The notes beneath the pieces are model-generated. The model worked only from the letters and a program-made list of their open reading frames with translations, ran no database searches and had not been told where the DNA came from. From contig JACRAF010000031.1 in assembly GCA_016213505.1 (NCBI GenBank), positions 47,211-111,210 of the forward strand: 64,000 nt of DNA. The letters run 5' to 3'. This document shows, one piece after another, positions 9,374 to 18,787 of the stretch (position 1 is its first letter; every line of letters starts with the position of its first letter). Source of the DNA: Devosia nanyangense (GTDB lineage: Bacteria > Pseudomonadota > Alphaproteobacteria > Rhizobiales > Devosiaceae). Both the position numbers and the translations under genes were made by a program.

Positions 9374-10443
9374 TGTCGCGCCCGAGTGTCATGCAAGTTG
9401 ATACCGAGGCCCTGTGCCGGATCGCCGATGGCGGTGCCGTTCTGGGGGCAGGCGGTGGTGGCAATCCCTATGTCGGACGGCTGATGGCCGCACAAGCGCT
9501 GGCCGGCGGCAAGACCGTGCCCGTGGTCTCGCTCGATGAGTTCGCCGACGACGAGTTGATCCTGCCGATCGCCATGATGGGTGCTCCGGCGGTGATGGTG
9601 GAGAAGTTCCCCTCGGGCAACGAGATCCCGAGCCTCGTGGCGATGATGGAACGGCTGATGGACCGCAAGGTGTCGGCCATTCTGTGCATCGAGGCGGGCG
9701 GGCTAAATTCCACTATCCCCTTCGCGGCGGCCGCCTATATGGGTCTGCCCATCGTCGATGGCGATGCGATGGGCCGCGCCTTCCCGGAATTGCAGATGGT
9801 CACCTTCACCCTGGGCGGCATCCGCGCAACGCCGATGGCGATGTTCGACGACAAGGGCAACGGCGCGACCTTCGACACGATTTCCAACAAATGGACGGAA
9901 CGACTGGCCCGGGCGCTGACGATCGAGATGGGCGGCTCGGCCATGGTGGGCCTGTATGCCGTGACGGCGGGGCAGATCCGCGATCTCCTCATCAAGGGCA
10001 GCCTGACCATGGCACATCGGATCGGCTGCCTGATGCAGGAGCATGGGGCAGACGCGGCGCGGGTCCTCGCCGAGACCTTCGGCGGGGCAATTCTGTTTCG
10101 TGGCCGCGTGCGCGACGTGGCGCGACGCAATGAGGGCGGATTTACCCGCGGCACGCTTTCGATCGAAGGCACGGGCGACTTCCGTCGCCGCGATCTGGTG
10201 CTGAGTTTCCAGAACGAATTCCTCGCCGCCGAGGAAGACGGCAGGGTCCTCGCCTCCACGCCCGATCTGATCACGTTGCTGGACGCCAATACCGGCGAAC
10301 CGGTGACGACCGAGATGGTGAAGTATGGGCTGGCGATCAACGTTCTAGGCCTGCCCTGCGCCCCGATCTGGCGCACACCCGCGGCGCTGGAACTGGTGGG
10401 TCCGCGCTATTTCGGTCTGGACGTCGACTACAGGCCCCTGTGA
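9373..10443 (+). CDS. DUF917 / S-methyl-thiohydantoin desulfurase-like protein
   Basis: 356 residues matching the two-domain S-Me-THD family. The N-terminal part has the glycine motif AVLGAGGGGNPYVGR near residue 25 and the PIVDGDAMGRAFPELQM stretch near 130, a hallmark of the family. The C-terminal domain has the TPDLITLLD and GLDVDY segments. Characterised relatives act on thiohydantoin-type rings; the true substrate here is unknown. Its ATG overlaps the hydantoinase stop (TGATG). The gene end overlaps the convergent LuxR gene by 16 bases. Confidence 0.85.
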   Translation: MSRPSVMQVDTEALCRIADGGAVLGAGGGGNPYVGRLMAAQALAGGKTVPVVSLDEFADDELILPIAMMGAPAVMVEKFPSGNEIPSLVAMMERLMDRKVSAILCIEAGGLNSTIPFAAAAYMGLPIVDGDAMGRAFPELQMVTFTLGGIRATPMAMFDDKGNGATFDTISNKWTERLARALTIEMGGSAMVGLYAVTAGQIRDLLIKGSLTMAHRIGCLMQEHGADAARVLAETFGGAILFRGRVRDVARRNEGGFTRGTLSIEGTGDFRRRDLVLSFQNEFLAAEEDGRVLASTPDLITLLDANTGEPVTTEMVKYGLAINVLGLPCAPIWRTPAALELVGPRYFGLDVDYRPL

Positions 10444-11954
10444 GCAGGAGGCGGGGCGATCCAGCCGCGGGCGTGAGCCGTGGTCAGCGCATCGGACCGG
10501 CGGTGCACCCCGAGCTTGCGGTAGATGTTCTTGAGGTGGAATTTCACTGCCGCTTCGCTCACGCCCATTTCGCGCGCCAGGAGCTTGTTGCTGGTCAGCC
10601 CGTAGAGGCGCTGCACGATGCCGTATTCCGCCGAGGTCAGCTCCAGCGGGCGCGGATCGGCCGAGGGGCCGGCGTCGGGTCGGGCCAGCAGCGTGTCGCG
10701 GACCTGCCGCGCGCGTTCGACGAAGCGGCGGCGGGCCACGCACTCCCTGCAAAAGAGCGTGATCGTCTCGCGCTCGCGCAGCGCCAGCCAACCCCAGCCC
10801 TGCGCCTCGATCAGATCCAGCGCCTCCATGATCAGCGGCACGGCAGGGTCGAACCGGCCGTCGCGGAGGAACCGACCGCCCAGCATCAGGCTGCGTGCCG
10901 CCCGCATCCGGTCAAACGCGAGGGGGATGTTCGCCGCCTCAGTGCCCCAGTTGGTCAGCACCGTTTCGGCATCGGGCAGCAGCAGCAGCACATGTCCTTC
11001 GGTGAGGCCAGGGTGATCGCGCAGCACCGACAGATCGGTGATCTGGCGGCGGCGATGGTCTTCGCGCAAGAGCTGCATGGCGGGCAGCACCTGCGTCATG
11101 CCGCGAATGCGCAGCACGGCTTCGAGTTCGCTGTGATGACGCAGCGCATTGCCCGGGTCTTCCTCGGCCGCAGCCCTGAGGACGAGCGCTGCCAGGACCA
11201 GGTAGGTCTCGGGCCAGAACTCGCCGGACGAGACGGTGTCCTTCAGCGGTTTCAATTGAGCAAGGCTCGGCAGTCGGCCCCCTGACTCGACCTCGATCCA
11301 GAGGCGTGAGATCTCCACCATGGCCCCTTCGCAAGCGGCATCTGGGGTCGCCGAAAAGAAGTCCGCAGCACGACGGGCGGCGGCGGCGGCTCCGGGCAGG
11401 TCACCCTTGCAGACCTGGATGTAAGCCAGGTGCAGGTGGACGAAGCCTCGGAGGTAGCCGATGCCGCAGCGGGCATAGGCAGCATCGGCCTGTGCGCACA
11501 ATTGTTCGGCTGTCGCCGTATCGGAGCCGCGAAGCGCGAACAGGATCAGCGTGTTGTAGATCGCGCCGTGGCAGATCGCATCGTCGGGGTCGAAGCAGGA
11601 AATGGTATCGACGTAGCGCCAGATGGTATCCGCCGACGGCACTTGGTTGCCGGTAAGCAGAAACAGAAGCTCGAAGATCAGCAGCGGCGCACGGGCCTCG
11701 GTCACGCGATCGAGCTGCTGCAGCAGCATCAACCCCGGCTCGAGCCCCTGTTCTTTTTTGACGAGCGTCAGGCGCTTGTAGGCCTGCTGGTGCCGGCCGG
11801 TCTTGTAGTCGAGCAGGATCTTGGCAAGTTGCGCGTCGAGCCCGCTGCCCTCATCCATCTGCAGGTTCAGATAGTGCGCAGGCGGCATGGAAAGGCATTG
11901 CCGGAAGCCCGGCGACGCCAGCGTGTCCGGACCAGTGGCGGTGTGGCCAGTCAT
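10428..11954 (-). CDS. LuxR-family transcriptional regulator with long helical sensor region
   Basis: 508 residues. The C-terminus (about 440-500) is a LuxR-type HTH: LTSAEYGIVQRLYGLTSNKL, then AREMGVSEAAVKFHLKNIYR and KLGVHRRSDAL. The 400 residues before it are alanine- and leucine-rich helices, probably TPR-like repeats as in MalT-type regulators, but no Walker motif is seen. The ATG at 11954 has GGGAGGTG at good spacing; the upstream open frame lacks one. It converges on the hydantoinase/DUF917 operon with overlapping 3' ends and may regulate it (inference from position). Confidence 0.85.
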   Translation of the reverse strand: MTGHTATGPDTLASPGFRQCLSMPPAHYLNLQMDEGSGLDAQLAKILLDYKTGRHQQAYKRLTLVKKEQGLEPGLMLLQQLDRVTEARAPLLIFELLFLLTGNQVPSADTIWRYVDTISCFDPDDAICHGAIYNTLILFALRGSDTATAEQLCAQADAAYARCGIGYLRGFVHLHLAYIQVCKGDLPGAAAAARRAADFFSATPDAACEGAMVEISRLWIEVESGGRLPSLAQLKPLKDTVSSGEFWPETYLVLAALVLRAAAEEDPGNALRHHSELEAVLRIRGMTQVLPAMQLLREDHRRRQITDLSVLRDHPGLTEGHVLLLLPDAETVLTNWGTEAANIPLAFDRMRAARSLMLGGRFLRDGRFDPAVPLIMEALDLIEAQGWGWLALRERETITLFCRECVARRRFVERARQVRDTLLARPDAGPSADPRPLELTSAEYGIVQRLYGLTSNKLLAREMGVSEAAVKFHLKNIYRKLGVHRRSDALTTAHARGWIAPPPAHRGL

Positions 11955-12180
11955 GCCCGGCCACCTCCCGGTCCCTGGGCGCGTCTGACGTCGAATGGCC
12001 CGCGCTTCATCATAGTGCCACCTGAGCCCCGAGCGCCGATCCGCCCACACGGGCCCATCGGCACGGGCCACAAAACCTGACACGGATCTTAATACAGGTA
12101 AAGAAATTGTTGACGAGGCGCTGGCCAGCTTTCATGGTCAGGCCACTGAGCCGCCGTTCGGCAACCCATCGAGGTGATCC

Positions 12181-12804
12181 TTGATCTCGCCTGCGTCCCA
12201 CCCTGCAGCGCTTTCGCTGGGCCAGAGACTGCGCAGCCGCCGCAAGGCGATGGGGTTGACGCTCGAACAGGTGGCGCGCGAGTCCGGCTTGACCTCGGGC
12301 TTCATTTCGCTGGTGGAGCGAGACCTGGCGACGCCCTCCATCGCGTCGATCTCGGGCATTGCCGCGGTGCTGTCGGCGACGATGGGCGAGTTCCTCGACG
12401 ATCCGCCTCGGCCCGAAATGCTGACGCGGCAGGCCCGCCGCCAGGTCTATGCGGTGGCGACAGGCGGGCTGCGCTACGAACGGCTGTCCAATGCCTTCGA
12501 GGGCTCGCACCTGCAATCGGTCATCATTCACGAACCGCCCGGTCATCGCAGCGAGCCCGTCTCGCACCCGGGAGAGGAACTGGTCTATGTGTTGTCGGGC
12601 AAGCTGATGATCGAGATCGAGGGCGAGGTGTTGCTTCTGTCGCCGGGCGACACCATCCACTTCTCCTCGCAACGCACGCATGCCAGCTGGAATCCGACCA
12701 CCGAGACCGCGGCCCTGTTGTGGTGCGGGACCATGGACATCTTCGGCGAGGGCGCGATCGGTCCCGCGCTGCACGCCAAGGCTAAGGCACCTGCCCATGG
12801 CTAA
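12181..12804 (+). CDS. XRE-cupin transcriptional regulator
   Basis: 207 residues: an XRE-type HTH at residues 12-68 (LGQRLRSRRKAMGLTLEQVA, ESGLTSGFISLVERDLATPS) and a C-terminal cupin at about 115-190 (HPGEELVYVLSGKLMIEIEG, LSPGDTIHFSS). Such proteins sense small metabolites through the cupin and often control amino-acid or polyamine catabolism. The start is a TTG with GAGGTG at 12171; the first ATG would cut into the HTH. It precedes hyuAB by 122 bases and is its likely regulator. Confidence 0.9.
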   Translation: MISPASHPAALSLGQRLRSRRKAMGLTLEQVARESGLTSGFISLVERDLATPSIASISGIAAVLSATMGEFLDDPPRPEMLTRQARRQVYAVATGGLRYERLSNAFEGSHLQSVIIHEPPGHRSEPVSHPGEELVYVLSGKLMIEIEGEVLLLSPGDTIHFSSQRTHASWNPTTETAALLWCGTMDIFGEGAIGPALHAKAKAPAHG

Positions 12805-12857
12805 CCGGTCAGCACTCACCCGGGCGCCAGCCAGCGCCATGAGCCCGCTGCCGCAGA

Positions 12858-12878
12858 GGGGCCGGGATGTCCGGCCCC
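12858..12878 (+). terminator. GC-rich hairpin between the XRE-cupin gene and hyuA
   Basis: GGGGCCGG at 12858-12865 and CCGGCCCC at 12871-12878 form a perfect 8-bp stem with a 5-base loop. No T-run follows, so it may act as a weak terminator, attenuator or processing site separating the regulator from the hydantoinase genes. Confidence 0.4.
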
Positions 12879-12926
12879 CCGCAGGCCTTCCAACGCTCGA
12901 GCGGCTCGAAAGCTGAAGGAATTCAG

Positions 12927-14996
12927 ATGACAACTGCTAGGTATCGCGCGGCCACCGACGTGGGCGGCACATTCACCGATCTGGTCGCCTTCCACACCGC
13001 GTCGGACGGCAGCCTGCACGTCATCACCGCCAAATCCGACACGACGCCGCCCGACTTCGAGCAGGGCGTGCTGGATGTGCTGGCCAAGGGCGGGGTCGAC
13101 CCGTCCGAGATCGGTTTCCTCGCGCATGGCACGACGGTCGTCATCAACGCGCTCACCGAGCGCAAGGGAGTCAAGGTTGGGCTGATCACCACCAAGGGCT
13201 TCCGCGACACGCTGGAGATTGCGCGGGGCAACCGCCCGGACTTCTTCAATCTGAGCTATGTGAAGCCGGCGCCGTTCGTTCCGCGCTACCTGCGGGCGGA
13301 GCTGGCCGGCCGCATGGACTACCACGGCAACGAACTGGTGCCGCTCGACCTGGCACCGTTGCCCGAGATCCTCGCCGGCTTCCGCGCCGATGGGGTCGAG
13401 GCGATCGCGGTGTGCTTCCTGCATTCCTACGCCAATACAGCGCACGAGGCGGCGACCATGGCTGAAATCGCGCGCCTGTGGCCGGAGGTCTCGGTCGTCG
13501 CCTCGCACCAGATCACCCGCGAGTGGCGCGAATACGAACGGACGAACACGGCCGTGCTGTCGGCCTATGTGCAGCCGGTCGCGGCACGGTATCTGAGCCG
13601 ACTCGACCAAGGGCTGCGATCCCGGGGTTTTGGCGGCAATCTCTTCATCATGCAGTCGAACTGCGGCGTGGACTCGGTCGAGGCGACATCGCGCATCCCG
13701 ATCACCATGGTGGAGAGTGGACCGTCATCGGGGTTTTGGGGAGCGGCGGAACTGGGGCGGCGGATCGGCGAGCCCAACATCCTCGCGCTCGACATCGGCG
13801 GCACAACAGCCTAGTGCTCACTGATCGAGAACGGCAAAGTGCGCATCATGACCGACTACTGGATCGAGCGCGACCGCACTTCCGCGGGCTATCCGATCAT
13901 GGTGCCGGTGGTGGACCTGGTGGAAATCGGAAACGGTGGAGGGTCCATCGCCTGGGTGGACGATTTTGGCAAACTGCATGTCGGCCCGCAGTCGGCCGGT
14001 GCCGTGCCGGGACCCGCAGCCTATGGCCGGGGCGGTACCGCCGCCACGACTACTGACGCCAATCTCTGGCTCGGCCGGATTAACCGCGACTATTTCTGTG
14101 GCGGCGAGGTGACAGCCGACATGGACGCCGTGAAGGCCGTGCTCATGAACGTTGGGGACCGCATGGGCGAGGGACCTGATGGGGCGGCCAAGGGCATCAT
14201 CCGCATTGCCAACAGCAACATGGTCAATGCGCTGAAGCTCGTGTCGCTGAACCGAGGCTTCGATCCGCGGGACTTCACGCTTCTCGCCTTCGGTGGCGGC
14301 GGGGCGATGCACGCAGTGGCGCTCGGGCAGGAACTGGGCGTCAAGAAGGTCGTGATCCCGCAGGCGGCCTCGGTCTTTTCGGCTTGGGGGATGATGATGT
14401 CGGACCTCCGCCGCGACTACTTCGTCACCCGGCTCGTCGAAATCCGGTCGGGTGCCGCGGCCACGCTCGAGGCGCTGTTTGCGGGAGCCGAGGCCGAGGC
14501 GAGTGCGCAATTCGCCGCCGAGGGGGCGGATGCAAGTAAAATCGCGTTCCAGCGCCTTGGCAAGTTCCGCTATCAGAACCAGGAACACACAACCGAGGTT
14601 CCGGTGGCAGGCGCTGTCGCCGAGGCCAGCCTGGCCGGCATCGTCGAGGCCTTCCATGCCACCTATGAGCGCGAATACACCTACCGGCTGAACGCCGCAG
14701 TGGAGCTCGTGGGCATCCACCTTGTTGCGAGCGCCGAGGTGGGCAAGCTGGATCTCGTCGCCCATCCGCTGACCGACGCCCCTGCTTCGCAAGCCGAGAA
14801 AGGCCGCCGCCCGGTGGACTATGCGCTGGAGGGCCGGCACGAGGCCACGATCTACGATGGCGACCGGCTGATGCCCGGCATGTCGCTTTCCGGCCCCGCC
14901 ATCGTCGAGGACGCTGGCACGACAGTGGTCATCCACCCCGGCAACCACGTCACGATGGACGCGTTCCGCAACCTTCACATCTCCCTTTCGGCCTGA
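12927..14996 (+). pseudogene. hyuA: hyuA, N-methylhydantoinase/hydantoinase A, interrupted by an in-frame TAG
   Basis: The full-length frame gives 688 sense codons, the usual HyuA length, with ATP motif ATDVGGTFTDLV at the N-terminus and the second motif DIGGTTA near residue 290. Codon 296 is TAG (13812-13814) where relatives normally have lysine after GGTTA. The same frame continues with well-conserved sequence (CSLIENGKVRIMTDYWIERD, then VDLVEIGNGGGSIAWVDDFG), so no frameshift is involved. A single A-to-T change would explain the stop. It is either a recent nonsense mutation, a sequencing error or suppressed termination. The enzyme would be the ATP-dependent alpha subunit partnering HyuB 8 bases downstream. 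Confidence 0.9.
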
Positions 14997-15004
14997 GGTC
15001 AGCC

Positions 15005-16681
15005 ATGCCCACGCACCAGGATCTGCCGAATGACCGCATCACCGAGGAGATCATCCAGAACTCGCTGCAGGCGGTGGCCGACGAGATGTTCGCCGCGATG
15101 CGCAAGACCGCGATGAGTTCCATCATCTACGAAGTGCTCGATATGGGCACTGGGATCATGGACGCGGCCGGCGAGCTCGCCTCGTCCGGCGCGGGCATAC
15201 CGGCCTTTGTCGGCGTGCTCGACAAGGCCGTTAAGGTGATCCTGGGTAAGTTCACCAGGCCGGGTGACATCCGGCCTGGCGACGTGTTTGCCACCAACGA
15301 CCCCTACTATGGGGGCGTCACACATCTTAACGACATCGTCGTCGCCATGCCCGTCTTCGCCGATGGTCAGCTCATCGCCTGGACCGCCAACATCGCCCAC
15401 AATTCCGACGTCGGCGGCATGGCGCCCGGCTCGCTAAGCGGCAATGCCACCGAGATCTTCCAGGAGGGTCTCAGGCTGCCGGCAATCAAGCTGATCTCGG
15501 AAGGCGAGCCAATCGCCCCTGTGATGGACATCATCACGGTCAATTCGCGGATGCCCGATATTCTCCAGGGCGATCTGTGGGCGGCGATTGCCTCGGTCCG
15601 GATCGGCGCGCGGCGCCTTCAGGAACTGGCGGCGAAGTATGGCACAGCCACGTTTGAACGCGCCGTGGCGGCCTTCATGGACCAGGGCGAGGCGATCTCC
15701 CGCCGGGCGCTGGCGCGATTGCCCAAGGGCGACTTCACGCTCAGCGAGGAACAGGACGACGGGCGCATCTTCAACGTCCGGATAACGATCACCGATCTCG
15801 ACTTCACCGTCGACCTTCGGGACAATCCCGACCAGTCGCCCAACCCGGTCAACACGAGCCGCGACGGGGTGATGGTCGCCGCCCAGCTGATTTTCAAGAC
15901 GCTGACTGACCCGACGTCGCCGGCCAATGGTGGCACGTTCCGCCCGCTGGCGCTGCTGACGCGCGAGGGCTCGGTCTTTCATGCCAGGGAGCCCGCGCCG
16001 GTCGGCTTCTACTACGAGATCGAACTCAGGGTTTACGATCTGATGTGGCGTTGCCTCGCGCCGCACATGCCCGACAAGCTCGCTGCCGGCCATTTCGCCT
16101 CGGTCTGCGGTACATTCATCGGCGGCATCCACCCCGATACGGGCAGGCAATACACGATCATCGAGCCGCAGATCGGCGGCTGGGGGGCCAGTCAGAGCCG
16201 CGACGGCAATTCTGCGATGTTCTGCGGCTTCCACGGCGAGACCTACAATTGTCCGGCCGAGATCAACGAGGCGCGCAACGGCGTCTTCGTGGACCAGATG
16301 GCGCTCAACCTCGAGCCGGGCGGGGAAGGCTTGCACACGGGTGGCCGCGGCATCGTGATGGACTACCGCCTGCGCGCCGACAACGGCTTCCTGACGGCCG
16401 GCTACACGCGGTCGAAATTCCCCGCTTGGGGCGTCGATGGCGGTCACGAGGGCTCGCCCAATTACATCGAATACCGCCCCGTGACGGGGGAGCCCCAAAG
16501 GTATGCTTTCGTTTCGGGCCTCGTGACCCATACCGACGATGTTGTCCGGGTGGTCACCGGCAATGGCGGGGGACTCGGCGATCCCAAGGATCGAGACCCG
16601 ACAATGGTGCGGCGCGACGTGAAGAACGGCCTCCTTACCCCGGAGCGCGCCAGAGAAATCTATGGGCTCGCATCAGGCTAG
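15005..16681 (+). CDS. hyuB: Hydantoinase B/oxoprolinase, beta subunit
   Basis: 558 residues, the usual HyuB length, and intact. Family features: an N-terminal EIIQNSLQAVADEMFAAMRK helix, GDVFATNDPYYGGVTHLND near residue 95, HNSDVGGMAPGS near 135, and GGWGASQSRDGNSAMF near 395. HyuA and HyuB together hydrolyse five-membered cyclic amides (N-methylhydantoin, 5-oxoproline and similar) using ATP. With HyuA interrupted, this subunit may have no partner. GAGGTCAGCC precedes the ATG. Confidence 0.92.
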   Translation: MPTHQDLPNDRITEEIIQNSLQAVADEMFAAMRKTAMSSIIYEVLDMGTGIMDAAGELASSGAGIPAFVGVLDKAVKVILGKFTRPGDIRPGDVFATNDPYYGGVTHLNDIVVAMPVFADGQLIAWTANIAHNSDVGGMAPGSLSGNATEIFQEGLRLPAIKLISEGEPIAPVMDIITVNSRMPDILQGDLWAAIASVRIGARRLQELAAKYGTATFERAVAAFMDQGEAISRRALARLPKGDFTLSEEQDDGRIFNVRITITDLDFTVDLRDNPDQSPNPVNTSRDGVMVAAQLIFKTLTDPTSPANGGTFRPLALLTREGSVFHAREPAPVGFYYEIELRVYDLMWRCLAPHMPDKLAAGHFASVCGTFIGGIHPDTGRQYTIIEPQIGGWGASQSRDGNSAMFCGFHGETYNCPAEINEARNGVFVDQMALNLEPGGEGLHTGGRGIVMDYRLRADNGFLTAGYTRSKFPAWGVDGGHEGSPNYIEYRPVTGEPQRYAFVSGLVTHTDDVVRVVTGNGGGLGDPKDRDPTMVRRDVKNGLLTPERAREIYGLASG

Positions 16682-16689
16682 CCCCATGG

Positions 16690-16705
16690 CGCCGTCGAGA
16701 CGGCG
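16690..16705. terminator. Small hairpin between hyuB and the convergent oxidase gene
   Basis: CGCCGTC and GACGGCG form an inverted repeat with a 2-base centre, just after hyuB and before the end of the convergent FAD oxidase gene. There is no T-run, so termination is only suggested by position. Confidence 0.25.
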
Positions 16706-16824
16706 AGGCAGCCTTTCTCTCCGCAGTTTTCGCCTCACCCAACAGCCGTGACGTCCCGGCGAGTCGCCGCCCGGCGTCGCGTCCCCTTGTCACGCCCAGA
16801 ATATCAGCGGCCCGTCATCGCGCC

Positions 16825-18087
16825 CTATCTTCCTCGGGCCTTGCCACCCCTGAACCGCTCCGCTGCGAACGGCTCGAGGTTCAGGAATGGTGTTTCTCCG
16901 ACCATCAGCTCTCCGAGCAGTCGCCCCGTCACGGCGCCGAGCGTGAGACCGTGATGAGCGTGTCCGAAAGCGAACCACAGGCTCCTGTGGGCCGGGGCGC
17001 GGCCGACGACGGGCTTCATGTCCGGGGTGCAGGGCCTGGCACCCATCCACGGGGCGTCGTCGAGCCGATCGCCCAGTTCGAGAAGCTGACGGGCGACGGC
17101 CTCGCTGCCATCGAGTTGACTGTGGTTTTGGGGCGCGTGATAGTGGGCAAACTCGGCCCCGGTGGTGAGCCGGATGCCGCGCCGCATGGGCGCCAGCAGG
17201 AAGCCGGTCTCGATATCGAGGACCGGGCGATTGAGCGTGACCCCCGGCACCTCACGGTATTCCCGGTGATAGCCCCGCTTGATGAAAAGCGGCAGGTGAT
17301 AGCCCAGTTTCCGCGTCACTTCACCGGCCCAGGGGCCGAGCGCCAGCACAGCCTCGGCGGCACTCGCCGGGCCGGCGGATGTGTCAACCGTCCAGCCCGA
17401 GCCCGACTCTCGCAGGGTGCGAGCATCGCCAACGGCGACCGTGCCGCCGCCTTGCGTGAACAACGCCACATAGGCCGCAACGAGTGCGCCGGGATCGCGG
17501 ACCGTCCATGGCTCGATCCAGTGCAGCGCACCGGCAGCGCGGATGCGCAGACTGGGCTCCGCCCGGGCGAGCCCGGCAGCATCGAGCTTCGCATGCTCCA
17601 CTCCATACTCCTGCGCATCCCGATCGGCTTCGGCGTAGGCGTTGTCGCGCCGCTCCTCCGTGCGGAAAAGCAAGGTCCAGCCCTTCTTGTCGATCAGATC
17701 TCCGGCGCCCGCAGCCGCGATCAGCTCGGCATGTTCGCTCACCGAATGGGCGATCAGGGGCGCGTAGTCGGCAACGATTTTGCGATAGCGCTCAGGCGCT
17801 GAATGCCACCAATACTGGGCGAGCGCAGGAGCGTAGCCGGGCAGGGCCGACAGCTCGTAGCGGCTATCGAGCCCCCTGTTGGCCGCGATGCGCAACAGCG
17901 TCTTGAAATTGCGCGGGAAGGCGCGCGGCCGCACGCCTTCGCGCTGGATAATGCCTGCATTGCCGAAGGACGTCTCGTGGCCCGGCTCGGTACGGTCGAC
18001 CAACAGAACGTCGCGGCCACGCCGTTGCAGATGGATGGCCACGCAAACGCCAACGATCCCGGCGCCAAGTACGACGACATCCGGCAA
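16825..18087 (-). CDS. FAD-dependent D-amino-acid dehydrogenase/oxidase (DadA-like)
   Basis: 420 residues of the DAO family. FAD-binding motif DVVVLGAGIVGVCVAIHL at the N-terminus, a second strand VLLVDRTEPGHETSFGNAG as in DadA proteins, and the C-terminal PWMGARPCTPDMKPVVGRAP followed by FAFGHAHHGLTLG, all typical of D-amino-acid dehydrogenases. No ATG fits; a TTG at 18087 preceded by ACGAGG puts the dinucleotide-binding motif at the very N-terminus, as in the family. It lies convergent to hyuAB, and hydantoin opening yields carbamoyl- or D-amino acids, so a linked role is plausible (inference). Confidence 0.88.
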   Translation of the reverse strand: MPDVVVLGAGIVGVCVAIHLQRRGRDVLLVDRTEPGHETSFGNAGIIQREGVRPRAFPRNFKTLLRIAANRGLDSRYELSALPGYAPALAQYWWHSAPERYRKIVADYAPLIAHSVSEHAELIAAAGAGDLIDKKGWTLLFRTEERRDNAYAEADRDAQEYGVEHAKLDAAGLARAEPSLRIRAAGALHWIEPWTVRDPGALVAAYVALFTQGGGTVAVGDARTLRESGSGWTVDTSAGPASAAEAVLALGPWAGEVTRKLGYHLPLFIKRGYHREYREVPGVTLNRPVLDIETGFLLAPMRRGIRLTTGAEFAHYHAPQNHSQLDGSEAVARQLLELGDRLDDAPWMGARPCTPDMKPVVGRAPAHRSLWFAFGHAHHGLTLGAVTGRLLGELMVGETPFLNLEPFAAERFRGGKARGR

Positions 18088-18277
18088 TTCAAACCTCGTA
18101 TGTTCTGGCGCCCGCCCGGGCCCTGGCTTCGTCGCGACAGATTGCACGCCGGCCCGAGCCTGTCGATGCCAGGTGCAGTCGCACTTTGGCACGGCTCCCC
18201 TGCGCCACCGGGCTTGGCTTGCGCCCGGAAATGGTTGAGTGTCGCAGCGAACGTCAACCTTGGGCCAGCGACAGAAC

Positions 18278-18787
18278 ATGACGGCGATCGAAGCCAAATT
18301 CGTTGACGCGGTTTCAGCGGCCCGGGAGTCCGAAGCGAGCTGGAAGGCCCTCGATGACCTGGCGGGGGCGGTGGTCGGCCATAAGCTCTTCACCGTCATG
18401 ACGGTCGATATGGCCGCCGGCCTTGCGCGGCGCGCCTACAGCAACCAGCCGGCGGAATATCCGGTCTCGGGCACCAAGCCCATCCATCGCGACGCCTGGT
18501 TCGACATCGTCCACCTCGAGAGGCGGAGCTTTGTCGCCAACTCGATCGACGCCATCGCCGAAGTCTTTCCCGACCACGCGCTGATCGCGTCGCTGGGGTG
18601 CGGGTCGGTCATCAATCTGCCCATCGTGCTCGAAGGCGACCTTGTCGCAACGCTCAACCTTCTGGATGTCGCGGGCTATTACACGCCCGAGCGTGTCGCA
18701 GCGGCGGAGGCGCAGCTGGCGATCCCGGCCCGACTATGCTGCGCCCTCGCGCTTCGCTTCGACGCCAAACAAGCCGGGCCCGGTTGA
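18278..18787 (+). CDS. GAF-domain protein
   Basis: 169 residues forming one GAF-like fold: LDDLAGAVVGHKLFTVMTVD, ARRAYSNQPAEYPV and LGCGSVINLPIVLEGDLVAT. It probably binds a small ligand in the cytoplasm; no output domain is attached. Single-GAF proteins of this kind recur next to amide and peptide catabolic genes. Its stop overlaps the ATG of the peptide-type permease by one base, so it is the first gene of that transporter operon. An upstream GTG at 18239 is possible; the ATG at 18278 is preferred. Confidence 0.75.
   Translation: MTAIEAKFVDAVSAARESEASWKALDDLAGAVVGHKLFTVMTVDMAAGLARRAYSNQPAEYPVSGTKPIHRDAWFDIVHLERRSFVANSIDAIAEVFPDHALIASLGCGSVINLPIVLEGDLVATLNLLDVAGYYTPERVAAAEAQLAIPARLCCALALRFDAKQAGPG

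Noticed and set aside
13815..14996. Treating the part of hyuA after the TAG as an independent gene starting at 13839
   Set aside because: It lacks an N-terminal ATP-binding domain and ribosome-binding site and is in the same frame as the first part, so it is the rest of one interrupted gene.
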